The position numbers were made by a program, and so were the translations under genes. Under the pieces are notes generated by a model. The model was not told where the DNA came from. It did no database searches and saw only the letters and a list, made by a program, of their open reading frames with translations. Shown one piece after another: positions 31,851-39,388 of a stretch of DNA of 64,000 nt (positions are counted from its first letter, which is position 1; every line of letters starts with the position of its first letter). The stretch comes from Balneolaceae bacterium. Lineage in GTDB: Bacteria; Bacteroidota; Rhodothermia; Balneolales; Balneolaceae. The DNA lies in the NCBI GenBank assembly GCA_034521445.1, contig JAXHMM010000003.1, positions 496,001-560,000 of the forward strand, in the 5' to 3' direction.

Positions 31851-33157
31851 ATGAAGAAAACCGTAAGCGGATGGGGTCGATACCCGGTGATGGAGGCGGA
31901 GGTGCGGGAGCTTCTGCCGGGCTCGACGCCTGCCCTTCCGGAGGAGGGGGTTATCGCCCGGGGACTGGGTCGCAGTTACGGGGACAGTGCCCTTGCGGAA
32001 ACCATGTACCAGACTCTTCCCCGTAACCGTATGCTTGATTTCGACAGGGAGCGCGGGGAGCTGCACTGCGAGGCGGGGGTTTCTTTTGCCGAACTGCTGC
32101 GGGTCTTCGTGCCCAGGGGCTGGTTCCCGCCCGTGACGGCCGGCACCAAGCATATTACGGTGGGAGGGGCCATTGCCAGCGACGTGCATGGCAAAAACCA
32201 TCACCGGGATGGCTGCTTCTCGGATTACGTAAGGGAGCTGACCCTGCTGGGGCCGGGGGGAGAGATCTTTGTCTGCTCACGGAAGGAGAACCCGGAACTA
32301 TTTCACGCGACGTGCGGGGGCATGGGACTCACCGGCATTATCCTGGAGGCCCGGATGCAGGATGAAGCCGATCGGGAGCTCAAGACTGGATGTTGAGACC
32401 CTGAAGGCGGAAAACCTGAAGGAGATTTTCCGCCTGATGGAGGAGTACGGCGACTGGCCCTACTCCGTCGGCGTGGCTCGGACTGCATGGCGGGGGGAGG
32501 GAAACTCGGGACGATCCCTGCTGATGGCGGGCCGGTTCGGGAGGAATGGCCCGACTGCGACTACACGGAGAAGGCCGCCCCGGGGATTCCCTTTACTCTG
32601 CCCGGCTTCCTTTTGAACAGGGGAACCGTTTCGGCTTTTAACGCCCTCTACTATCACCGTGTGTGTGGCAAACGTACCTCGGGAATCCAGGAGGATCTCC
32701 ATTCGTTTTTTATCCCCTGGATATCATATCGAACTGGAACAGGATCTACGGCAGGCAGGGGTTCCTGCAGTACCAGTTTGTGCTCCCCAAGAAAAACAGC
32801 TACGAGGGCATGAAATCCGTATTGGAGGAGATCAGCGCCTCCGGCATGGGGTCCTTTCTCTCCGTTCTGAAATTGATGGGACCGGAAAACGATACGTTTC
32901 TTTCCTTTCCCTGGAGGGATATACGCTTGCGCTGGATTTCGAGAGGTGCAGCCGGGCCTGCTTCGATTTCCTGGACGGGCTGGATCGCCTGGTAGCTGAC
33001 CTGGGAGGCCGCATTTACCTCGACGAAAGACGCCCGAATGTCGGTCGGCATTTTCGAAGAAGGCTATCCCGGGCTGCAACGTTTCCGCGAGGTACGCAAA
33101 AGGTATGGCATGGCGGGGTGCTTTGAATCAGAACAGTCACGAAGACTCGAAATCTAA
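31851..33157 (+). CDS. dprE1: DprE1-like FAD oxidase (decaprenylphosphoryl-ribose 2'-epimerase subunit 1), frameshifted
   Basis: An FAD_binding_4 protein that oxidises polyprenylphosphoryl-ribose to the 2'-keto form. Visible are IARGLGRSYGDSALAE, VTAGTKHITVGGAIASDVHG followed by KNHHRDGCFSDYV (the family's HGKNHH motif) and ATCGGMGLTGIILEA. The C-terminal part is YGRQGFLQYQFVLPKKNSYE to YPGLQRFREVRKRYG, and the gene ends at 33157. About 435 aa, normal for DprE1; breaks near 32385, 32475-32510, 32695, 32930 and 33040. The GNAYYxx-type N-terminus is absent. Two bases separate its stop from the DprE2 ATG. Confidence 0.78.
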
Positions 33158-33158
33158 G

Positions 33159-33913
33159 ATGCATATACTGATATTGGGCGGTAATTCGGACATCGGACTT
33201 GCCATTGCCCGGACCTACGCCGAAAAGGAGGGGGCCTCCCTGACCCTGGCATCCCGGGAATACCGGGGAGCTTGAACGCGATGTCCTCCCGATTTGTATC
33301 CATCCGGTACGGCGTGGAGGTGGACGCGGTTCGCTTCGATGCCCGCCGATTTTGATGCTCACGGGGAATTTTTCGAGATCGGCTGGAGAACAGACCCCGA
33401 CGGGGTGGTGCTTGTTCTGGGTACAACGGGGACCAGGAGAGGGCGCAGACCGATGCAGAGGAGCAGCGTCCTGTGCATGGAGAGCAATTTCCTGGGGGCG
33501 ACCAGTATTCTGAGGGTGGTTGCCGGAGAGTTCGAAGGGCGGGCGAACCGGGGTGAAGCATCGCTGTTTATTTATTGGACTCAGTTCGGTGGCGGGCGAG
33601 CGGGGACGGAAGGCCAATTATGTCTACGGGAGCTCCAAGGCCGGCTTGTCGGCCTATCTTTCAGGTCTGCGCCAGAGGCTGGCCCCGCAAGGCATCCGGG
33701 TTGTCACGGTGGAACCGGGCTATGTGGACACCAAAATGGCGGCCGGCATGGACCTGCCGGGCCCCCTGGTATCTCGCCGAAAAGGTCGCCCGGAAAACGT
33801 ATTCCGCCTGGAAGAGAGACAAGAGCGTAACCTACGTAACCTGGTACTGGCGCGTGATCATATCCCTGGTGAAAATGGTGCCCGAACGGCTTTTTAAGCG
33901 ACTGGAATTATAA
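33159..33913 (+). CDS. dprE2: DprE2-like short-chain reductase (frameshifted)
   Basis: MHILILGGNSDIGLAIART holds a Rossmann nucleotide loop (GGNSDIG). The catalytic Tyr-x3-Lys is YGSSKAG within NYVYGSSKAGLSAYLSGLRQ, and IRVVTVEPGYVDTKM follows. The membrane-facing tail YWRVIISLVKMVPERLFK ends at 33913. About 250 aa. It reduces the 2'-keto intermediate made by DprE1 to polyprenylphosphoryl-arabinose. Breaks near 33265, 33345, 33410, 33530 and 33790. The tight coupling to DprE1 supports the assignment. Confidence 0.75.
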
Positions 33914-33991
33914 GGGTGCTGCGTGCTCAGATCGGGCTGATTGCCTATTCAGCTCATACCTGTTTTGCCTTAGTGGCTCGAAGGTGGCCTT

Positions 33992-34504
33992 TCAGGTGTT
34001 CAAAATGGCCATTAATATCACATCAATATACTCCCCGTCAATGTACTTGGCATCCTTCAAGGTCCCTTCATGTTCAAAACCACATTTTTCGTAGGTTTTG
34101 ATGGCCCTGGTGTTGGGGGCGTGTACCTCCAGCTGCACCCGATGGAGATTGAGGTCCTGAAAAGCAAACCGGACCAGTTTGTTCACGGCCTCGGTTCCCA
34201 GGCCCTGTCCCCAATAATCACGCTCACCAATCCTGATCTGAAGTTCAGCCCTGCGGTGCGTGCGGTGGATTTCCTTCAATTGGCAGGAACCGATGGGAAT
34301 CTCATCCTCAATATGCTCGATCACAAAGAGTACCATATCGTCCCGCCCCTCTAACATGGTCTCCACCCATTCCTCATGCTCATATTCGGAGACGGGATGA
34401 TAGGTGGCGTTGTATAACAGCAAATCCCGATCGGTAATCCATCGGTAGAAACGATCTGAATCCTCTTTTCTGAGTGGTCGTAATCGGATGCGTGAGTCGC
34501 TCAC
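33992..34504 (-). CDS. GNAT acetyltransferase, RimJ/RimL-like (intact)
   Basis: Intact, 170 aa. IRLRPLRKEDSDRFYRWITD is the family start. GERDYWGQGLGTEAVNKLVR is the acetyl-CoA phosphate loop (Q/R-x2-G-x-G/A). NLHRVQLEVHAPNTRAIKTY and EKCGFEHEGTLKDAKYIDGE are the beta4-beta5 signature of RimJ/RimL-type enzymes. Acceptor unknown (amine of a protein, sugar or antibiotic). It is the first gene after the frameshift-rich part of the window that reads cleanly. Convergent with DprE2, 78 bp apart. Confidence 0.85.
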   Translation of the reverse strand: MSDSRIRLRPLRKEDSDRFYRWITDRDLLLYNATYHPVSEYEHEEWVETMLEGRDDMVLFVIEHIEDEIPIGSCQLKEIHRTHRRAELQIRIGERDYWGQGLGTEAVNKLVRFAFQDLNLHRVQLEVHAPNTRAIKTYEKCGFEHEGTLKDAKYIDGEYIDVILMAILNT

Positions 34505-34600
34505 GGAATAGGGTTGGGTGGGTGAGTTTGGCTCAGTTGGTTTGGCCTGCTTTCAGGAGGACCGGTGTAGAGGTGAAAGAATTCGTGGTGAAATGGCGTG

Positions 34601-34933
34601 TTATAGTTTTTCAATCAGCTTTTCCAGGAATAGCTTCACTTCCTTGAGGTCTTTTTTGACGGTGGTGGGTACTTCGGCCTTGCCGTTGCCGTCGTCCTCC
34701 TGCCGTTCCCGCTTCAGGGCCTGCTTGGCCCCCTTGGTGCTGTACTTTTTCTCCTGGATCAGCTCCTTCAGTTTGAGCACCGTATCGATGTCTTTATCCC
34801 GGTATACCCGGTTGCCCGCCTTGTTCTTTTTGGGACTGAGTTCCTTGAAAATGGTTTCCCAGTAGCGAAGTACGTGGTCTTCCACGTCGGCGATCTCGCT
34901 GACTTCCCCGATGGAGTAATAAAGTTTTTTCAT
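34601..34933 (-). CDS. MerR-family transcriptional regulator (intact, short)
   Basis: Intact, 110 aa. KKLYYSIGEVSEIADVEDHV and LRYWETIFKELSPKKNKAGN form the winged-helix HTH, then RVYRDKDIDTVLKLKELIQE is the second helix pair. The C-terminus is a basic/acidic coiled coil (VKKDLKEVKLFLEKLIEKL) without metal-binding cysteines. Short MerR proteins of this form are widespread and single-copy in Bacteroidota; their regulon is unknown. Preceded by a promoter at 35011-35039. The 96 bp up to the GNAT gene hold nothing recognisable. Confidence 0.85.
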   Translation of the reverse strand: MKKLYYSIGEVSEIADVEDHVLRYWETIFKELSPKKNKAGNRVYRDKDIDTVLKLKELIQEKKYSTKGAKQALKRERQEDDGNGKAEVPTTVKKDLKEVKLFLEKLIEKL

Positions 34934-35010
34934 GGCTGGACGGATTCTGGTTTGGGCAGCGGACTTGGACCGGTGTGCCTGTGACGGGCCTGGGCCATTT
35001 GCTTAATGCT

Positions 35011-35039
35011 ATTATACATGATCTGAGGAATATTGTCTA
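35011..35039 (-). promoter_or_regulatory. Promoter for the MerR gene
   Basis: Minus strand: TAGACA (35039-35034), 17-bp spacer, TATAAT (35016-35011). It shares spacer core CTCAGAT and the following AGC with the MBL promoter at 24302-24330. The MerR ATG is about 70-75 bp downstream. Confidence 0.5.
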
Positions 35040-35164
35040 ACCTGTTGCGCGGGTTGGGGCGAGGAGGTGGTGGTTGTGCCTGAGAGGTGGTACATGTGCC
35101 GGGGTGGCGGTTGTGCTGGTAAGGCGGTGGTTGTGGTTGTGCTGGGATGAGGGCGCCCCTCAAA

Positions 35165-35340
35165 GGCCTCAAATTCTATGGTCTATATTTGTGATTTTTT
35201 CTCAAATCCCAATTGCCCTGTATGGCACAGGAACTCCCAGGGGCCCATCACCTCCTGCGGAATTGTGATTTTTTCACAAATATCAGGGTCCGAATTTTGG
35301 GCTTTTGGAAGGGACTGGGGGAGTGGGGGACTAGGGGATA
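35165..35340. repeat. Element E3: paired dyads with G-quadruplex-type tail
   Basis: The first dyad is 35187-35207 (one mismatch, CTCAAAT). The second is 35261-35281, with TTGTGATTTTTTCACAA as core. Centres are 74 bp apart. Left arm (caaaggcctcaaattc) and right arm (gaattttgggcttttgg) are inverted relatives. At 35311-35336 four G runs (GGG, GGGGG, GGGGG, GGGG) with loops of 3-4 bases follow. It lies in the 543-bp gap 34934-35476 between MerR and a sulfotransferase, same direction. Confidence 0.85.
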
Positions 35341-35380
35341 GGAGACAGGGGACAGGGGTGCAGGGGGTCATGCCGGGACT

Positions 35381-35475
35381 CCTGCTACGCCTGGCAAGAC
35401 CAGCCACGCCTTGCATTACCTGCTACGCCTTGCAATACCTGCCATGCCTGGCATAACTCGCAACGCCTCGCAATT
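35381..35475. repeat. 19-bp tandem repeat, five units
   Basis: Five diverged units of a 19-bp sequence (consensus cctgctacgccttgcaata). The block abuts the sulfotransferase stop codon, whose last codons on the other strand (ggctacgcctggtag) contain the same core inverted. 35384-35394 (gctacgcctgg) and 35479-35489 (ccaggcgtagc) are exact inverted repeats. Confidence 0.7.
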
Positions 35476-35476
35476 C

Positions 35477-36361
35477 CTACCAGGCGTAGCCCAGTACCTC
35501 GATCAGGTCCTCGGTCACCTCGCGAAAATGGCTCTCCACCTGCTCGTCAAAATGATTGCGCCAGTCGCCGGCCACGCCCTTGCGGTAGTGGTGCTTGCGG
35601 TCGCCGGTGCCCTTGCTGCGTCCCCCGGCAAGTTTCTGGAAGGCGTAACGATCGATGAGATCCGCAAGCGCCTCATCGGGCATGGGGATGGTGCAAAAAT
35701 CGAAGAGCTCCCGCAGGTGCTGGAACTGATCCCCTCCCACGAGATCCTCGTAGCGAAAAATACGCACGTTGGAATTTTGGGCGCCATCCCTCACCCAGGA
35801 GCGTTGGGCCTCGAGAGCTCCCATATTGTGCAGGGTGTCGATGGACCAACAGAGGCCTTCCTCCCGGGAAAGCGCGTCCAGCCTCTTGCGGAGCCCCTCG
35901 CCGATATTCCCGTGGGAGTGCTTCATGGAAAAGTAGTAGGATACGGCCAGGTCGCGCGGGTCGCGCATGACAAAAAAGGCGCGGTGATTTTCGGGTTTTT
36001 CCAGGGCCTCGAAACACTCGTAATGAAAATAGAGAGGGCCGCAGATGCGCCGGCGCGGGAACGCGCGGCTGAAGCGGCGTTCGTTGTAGGGGCGGGAGTC
36101 CTTCCCGTTTGGCATCCACGCCTTCTGGTACTGAAAGCCGGTCAGTCCGCTGTAGCGGTAGGTCTCCATATCGAAGAGCAGTCCCTTGACCCACTGGCTG
36201 GCCGATTTGTGGGTGCAGCAGTGATAGATGTTGTCTACTTCAGCCTGCCTCTTCACGTAGAAAAACCGAAAAAGGGCGCTGGTTTGAATGCCGTTTTTCA
36301 GGGAGCGAGGAATGCGTTGCTTCAGAGAGTGGGGAATGCGTGATTTCAGGGTCTCGAGCAT
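35477..36361 (-). CDS. Sulfotransferase (intact)
   Basis: Intact, 294 aa. NIYHCCTHKSASQWVKGLLF is a variant 5'-PAPS loop (the usual K-x-G/A-T/S-W), HRAFFVMRDPRDLAVSYYFS is the 3'-phosphate-binding segment, and NVRIFRYEDLVGGDQ is the late conserved motif. The C-terminus KHHYRKGVAGDWRNHF is typical of Sulfotransfer_1 glycan/lipid enzymes (G-x-x-G-x-W). The N-terminus carries a repeated RIPHSLKQRIPRSLK basic segment. It is divergent from the GT2 gene at 36558, with a 196-bp gap that holds no recognised site. Confidence 0.85.
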   Translation of the reverse strand: MLETLKSRIPHSLKQRIPRSLKNGIQTSALFRFFYVKRQAEVDNIYHCCTHKSASQWVKGLLFDMETYRYSGLTGFQYQKAWMPNGKDSRPYNERRFSRAFPRRRICGPLYFHYECFEALEKPENHRAFFVMRDPRDLAVSYYFSMKHSHGNIGEGLRKRLDALSREEGLCWSIDTLHNMGALEAQRSWVRDGAQNSNVRIFRYEDLVGGDQFQHLRELFDFCTIPMPDEALADLIDRYAFQKLAGGRSKGTGDRKHHYRKGVAGDWRNHFDEQVESHFREVTEDLIEVLGYAW

Positions 36362-36557
36362 GTGTGTCAGGTGTTATTCCGGTGCGTGCCAAATGTAACA
36401 AATAATACACAGGAGTTGGAGCGGGATCGTTGAAGCAGGATTGAGCGCGGATCCCGAATTTCTCTCCCGCATTCTGAATTCTGGACTGCATGCTCTATAT
36501 TTTACCGGTTCCTGATTCATCCAAACTCCAACAGACCCTGTTCAGCATCCACTGACC

Positions 36558-37622
36558 GTGCCCGAATCGACGGATAGCCATACCGACCCCATAAAAGAGC
36601 AGTCGACCAGCGACGGCAACGGCAACGGCCGCAGGGAACCCAATGGATCCCCGCGGCCCTCCGAACGCGGCCGGAAGGAGCTGACGCCCGATACGCAGAC
36701 GCATATCAGCGTGGTGGTGCCGCTGCTGGACGAATCGGAATCCCTCCCCGAGCTGGCCCGGCGCATCCGTGACGCCCTGAAGGAGGACTTCAGCTACGAG
36801 ATCATCATGGTGGACGACGGTTCGGAGGACGACTCCTGGCAGGTGATCCGGCGCCTGGCCGAACAGCACGACGAAGTGCGCGGCATCCGCCTGCAGCGCA
36901 ACTACGGCAAGAGCACCGCCCTGCAGGCGGGCTTCGACGCCAGTCGGGGCGAGTACGTGGTGACCATGGACGCCGACCTGCAGGACGACCCCCGCGAAAT
37001 TCCGGAGATGATCGACCGGCTGAAGAAGGGCTGCGACCTGGTGAGCGGGTGGAAAAAGAAACGCCACGATCCCCTCTCCAAGACCATTCCCTCGCGTTTT
37101 TTCAACAAGGTGACCTCCTGGGTGACCGGCATCGGGCTGCACGATTTCAATTGCGGGCTGAAGGCCTACCGCCGCGAGGTGGTCGAGCACCTGAAGCTCT
37201 ATGGCGAGCTTCACCGCTACATTCCCTTCCTGGCCAAGCTGGAGGGCTATACCCGCATCGAGGAGCAGGTGGTGCAGCACCATCCCCGCAAGTACGGCAC
37301 CACCAAGTTCGGGTTGTCGCGTTTCATGAACGGGTTCCTGGACCTGCTGACGCTGATCTTCGTGCGCAATTACCTGCAGCGCCCCATGCACTTTTTCGGG
37401 GCGGTCGGTTTTCTGTTTCTGTTTGTGGGCGGCGTGATCAACGCCTGGCTGGCCGTGGAGAAAATCTTCTACGGGGCCAACCTGGGCGACCGGCCGCTGC
37501 TGCTGCTGGGCGTGATGCTCATGGTACTGGGCGCGCAGTTCTTTTCTATCGGATTCCTGGGCGAGCTCATTCAGAAGGGCAACGAGAAGAAGCAGGCCCC
37601 CAATATAAAAGACCGGGTCTGA
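36558..37622 (+). CDS. Glycosyltransferase family 2, DPM1/GtrB/ArnC-like (intact)
   Basis: Intact, 354 aa from GTG 36558. After a polar N-tail, ISVVVPLLDESESLPELARR and EIIMVDDGSEDDSW bind the nucleotide. VVTMDADLQDDPREIPEMID gives the DAD metal site, and HDFNCGLKAYRREVV is the acceptor-side motif. Two membrane segments (FFGAVGFLFLFVGGVINAWL; LLLLGVMLMVLGAQFFSIGF) end the protein. Such enzymes load a sugar onto undecaprenyl phosphate on the cytoplasmic face. The methyltransferase gene starts 3 bp after the stop, so the two form an operon. Confidence 0.88.
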   Translation: MPESTDSHTDPIKEQSTSDGNGNGRREPNGSPRPSERGRKELTPDTQTHISVVVPLLDESESLPELARRIRDALKEDFSYEIIMVDDGSEDDSWQVIRRLAEQHDEVRGIRLQRNYGKSTALQAGFDASRGEYVVTMDADLQDDPREIPEMIDRLKKGCDLVSGWKKKRHDPLSKTIPSRFFNKVTSWVTGIGLHDFNCGLKAYRREVVEHLKLYGELHRYIPFLAKLEGYTRIEEQVVQHHPRKYGTTKFGLSRFMNGFLDLLTLIFVRNYLQRPMHFFGAVGFLFLFVGGVINAWLAVEKIFYGANLGDRPLLLLGVMLMVLGAQFFSIGFLGELIQKGNEKKQAPNIKDRV

Positions 37623-37625
37623 TCT

Positions 37626-38450
37626 ATGAGCCGCATCGCCTACGACCCGGTAAAGGATCGATTCGCCCGCATCATCCGATCGTCCCGCCTCCTCCGTACC
37701 CTCTTCTACAAAATCCTCGACCTCTTTTTCCTGCGCTCCTGGTACATCCGCCGGGTGCTGCGTCGCGAGGGAGGGCGGCTGGACGGGGAGGGGCCGTGGA
37801 CCCTGCTGGACGCCGGGTCGGGCTTCGGGCAGTACGACCGTTTTATTCTGCGGGAGTTCGACCGGGTGTTGGTAACGGCGGTGGACGTGAAGGAGGACTA
37901 CCTGGAGGATGCGCGCAGGTATTTCAGGCGGGAGATCCGGCGCGGACGGATTACGCTCAACCAGGCCGACCTGCTCAAGCTGAACTCCCCCGATGCCTAC
38001 GATTTCGTGCTTTGCGTGGATGTGCTGGAGCATATTGAGGAGGACGTGCGCGTGATGCGCAATATCGCCGGGGCGCTGAAAGAAGACGGGCTTTTCCTGA
38101 TGCATTCGCCCTCCATCTACTCGGAGGAGGACGCCGAAGGGGAGGAGAGCTTTGTGGACGAGCACGCCCGCACGGGCTACTCGGAGGAGGACCTGCGCGT
38201 AAAGCTGCGCGAGGCCGGCCTGGAACCCGTGGAGATCTCCTATACCTACGGGCGGAAGGGGCACCGCGCCTGGGAGTGGATTATTAAATACCCCATGCTC
38301 TGGATGACGCGCTGGCGGCTCTGGGCGCTGCCTTTTATGGCCGTCTGGTATCTGTTTGTGCTGCCGCCCGCCCTGCTGCTGATGCGGCAGGACATGGAGG
38401 AGGAGAAGGAGTGGGGCACGGGGATTTACGCTTTGGCGAGGAAGGGGTAG
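37626..38450 (+). CDS. Class I SAM-dependent methyltransferase, membrane-associated (intact)
   Basis: Intact, 274 aa. Motif I is WTLLDAGSGFGQYDRFILRE, and AVDVKEDYLEDA is the acidic strand-2 loop. FVLCVDVLEHIEEDV is motif post-I/II and LKEDGLFLMHSPS is motif III. It lacks obvious Rieske or metal sites. A late hydrophobic stretch (LWALPFMAVWYLFVLPPALL) suggests membrane contact. Together with the GT2 gene just upstream it probably modifies a lipid-linked sugar; the substrate is unknown. Confidence 0.82.
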   Translation: MSRIAYDPVKDRFARIIRSSRLLRTLFYKILDLFFLRSWYIRRVLRREGGRLDGEGPWTLLDAGSGFGQYDRFILREFDRVLVTAVDVKEDYLEDARRYFRREIRRGRITLNQADLLKLNSPDAYDFVLCVDVLEHIEEDVRVMRNIAGALKEDGLFLMHSPSIYSEEDAEGEESFVDEHARTGYSEEDLRVKLREAGLEPVEISYTYGRKGHRAWEWIIKYPMLWMTRWRLWALPFMAVWYLFVLPPALLLMRQDMEEEKEWGTGIYALARKG

Positions 38451-38463
38451 GGGGTGGCTGCTT

Positions 38464-38545
38464 ACCTGCCGGCCTGGATCTTCACCTGCCGGCTGCCGCC
38501 CAGCAGCAGGTAGCTGCCGTCCCCCGTGCGCCGGGAAACATTTTT
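38464..38545 (-). repeat. Diverged copy of the 3' end of the 39389-40708 gene
   Basis: On the minus strand it encodes SRRTGDGSYLLLGGSRQVKI up to a stop at 38465. This parallels FRRTGAGQYLLLGGSRQVSV at the end of the gene at 39389. The match is about 50 bp at roughly four of five bases. Copies have the same orientation and bracket the VapBC-like pair. The rest of 38546-38637 holds the VapB upstream region. Confidence 0.65.
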
Positions 38546-38637
38546 TGATGTAATGGCTGCACTTCTGGCGTATCTCATTTTGTTACCCGTTGCTTGTGCC
38601 TTATGTCATTTCAAGGTAGTTTTAATATGGTGTCAAA

Positions 38638-38895
38638 ATGAAATCATCTCATATGCCTGCCAGTATCACCATCCGTGAAATACCCGATGAGGTACACCGG
38701 CGCTTGAAAGAGCGTGCGGAGCGCCATCATCGAAGCCTCAACAGCGAGATTATCGTCTCCCTGAAGCGGAGTGTAATGAGCCATGAAAGGGATCCGGATC
38801 AGATTCTTGCACGGGCGGATCAACTCAGGAAGAGGATTAAGGGAAGCCTTACCATGGAAGAGATTCAGGATGCCATCGAGGAGGGACGGCCGTGA
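38638..38895 (+). CDS. Antitoxin of a VapBC-like pair (ribbon-helix-helix, FitA-like)
   Basis: Intact, 85 aa from ATG 38638. ASITIREIPDEVHRRLKERA and ERHHRSLNSEIIVSLKRSVM form an Arc-type ribbon-helix-helix as in FitA/StbC antitoxins. The acidic C-terminus (SLTMEEIQDAIEEGRP) would bind the toxin. It overlaps the toxin start by 4 bp (GTGA), so translation is coupled. These operons normally autoregulate. Base composition is less GC-rich than the flanking genes. Confidence 0.85.
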   Translation: MKSSHMPASITIREIPDEVHRRLKERAERHHRSLNSEIIVSLKRSVMSHERDPDQILARADQLRKRIKGSLTMEEIQDAIEEGRP

Positions 38896-39293
38896 TTGTG
38901 GCTGACACCAATGTTCTGGCGGCTGTCTGGATGCCCAGTGAAGAGGAAAGTGTGGTCCGGAAACTGCTTCGTACGGATTCTGAATGGGTTGCACCACGGT
39001 TGTGGCGGTCTGAGTTCAGAAACATGCTGAGTCTCTATTACCGGAAGCAGCTTCTGGACTTTGATACCGCTCTGCAAATCATGCAGCAGGCGGAGGAATT
39101 AATGGATCAGCGGGAGTACGAAGTGCCCTCGGTGCGCGTGATGGGAAAGGTGTCGGATTCCTCCTGTTCCGCTTACGATTGCGAATTCGTCGCCCTGGCC
39201 GAAGACCTCGACATAACGCTGATCACGTTCGACCGCAAGATCCTGAAAGAATTTCCGGGAATTGCACGCACTCCGGAATCCCATCTGGCCTAG
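38892..39293 (+). CDS. PIN-domain ribonuclease toxin, VapC-like
   Basis: Intact, 133 aa from GTG 38892. Acidic PIN residues are visible: MIVADTNVLAAVW (first Asp), WRSEFRNMLSLY (Glu), SAYDCEFVALAEDLD (Asp, Glu) and LITFDRKILKEFPG (last Asp). PIN toxins of this type cut tRNA or rRNA. With the antitoxin it forms a complete TA module inserted between the methyltransferase gene and a diverged 3'-end copy plus its parent gene. Confidence 0.88.
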   Translation: MIVADTNVLAAVWMPSEEESVVRKLLRTDSEWVAPRLWRSEFRNMLSLYYRKQLLDFDTALQIMQQAEELMDQREYEVPSVRVMGKVSDSSCSAYDCEFVALAEDLDITLITFDRKILKEFPGIARTPESHLA

Positions 39294-39388
39294 TTGCTGG
39301 TTAGGCTTGCCCATGCCTCCCGTATTAACCCCGCCAACAGGACTCTTTCAGAACGCGACCTATAGCCTCATCTGCCAACGGTTCTCGC

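Noticed and set aside
36495-38264. A 589-codon open frame on the minus strand
   Set aside because: It lies opposite the GT2 and methyltransferase genes, both of which have clear motifs.
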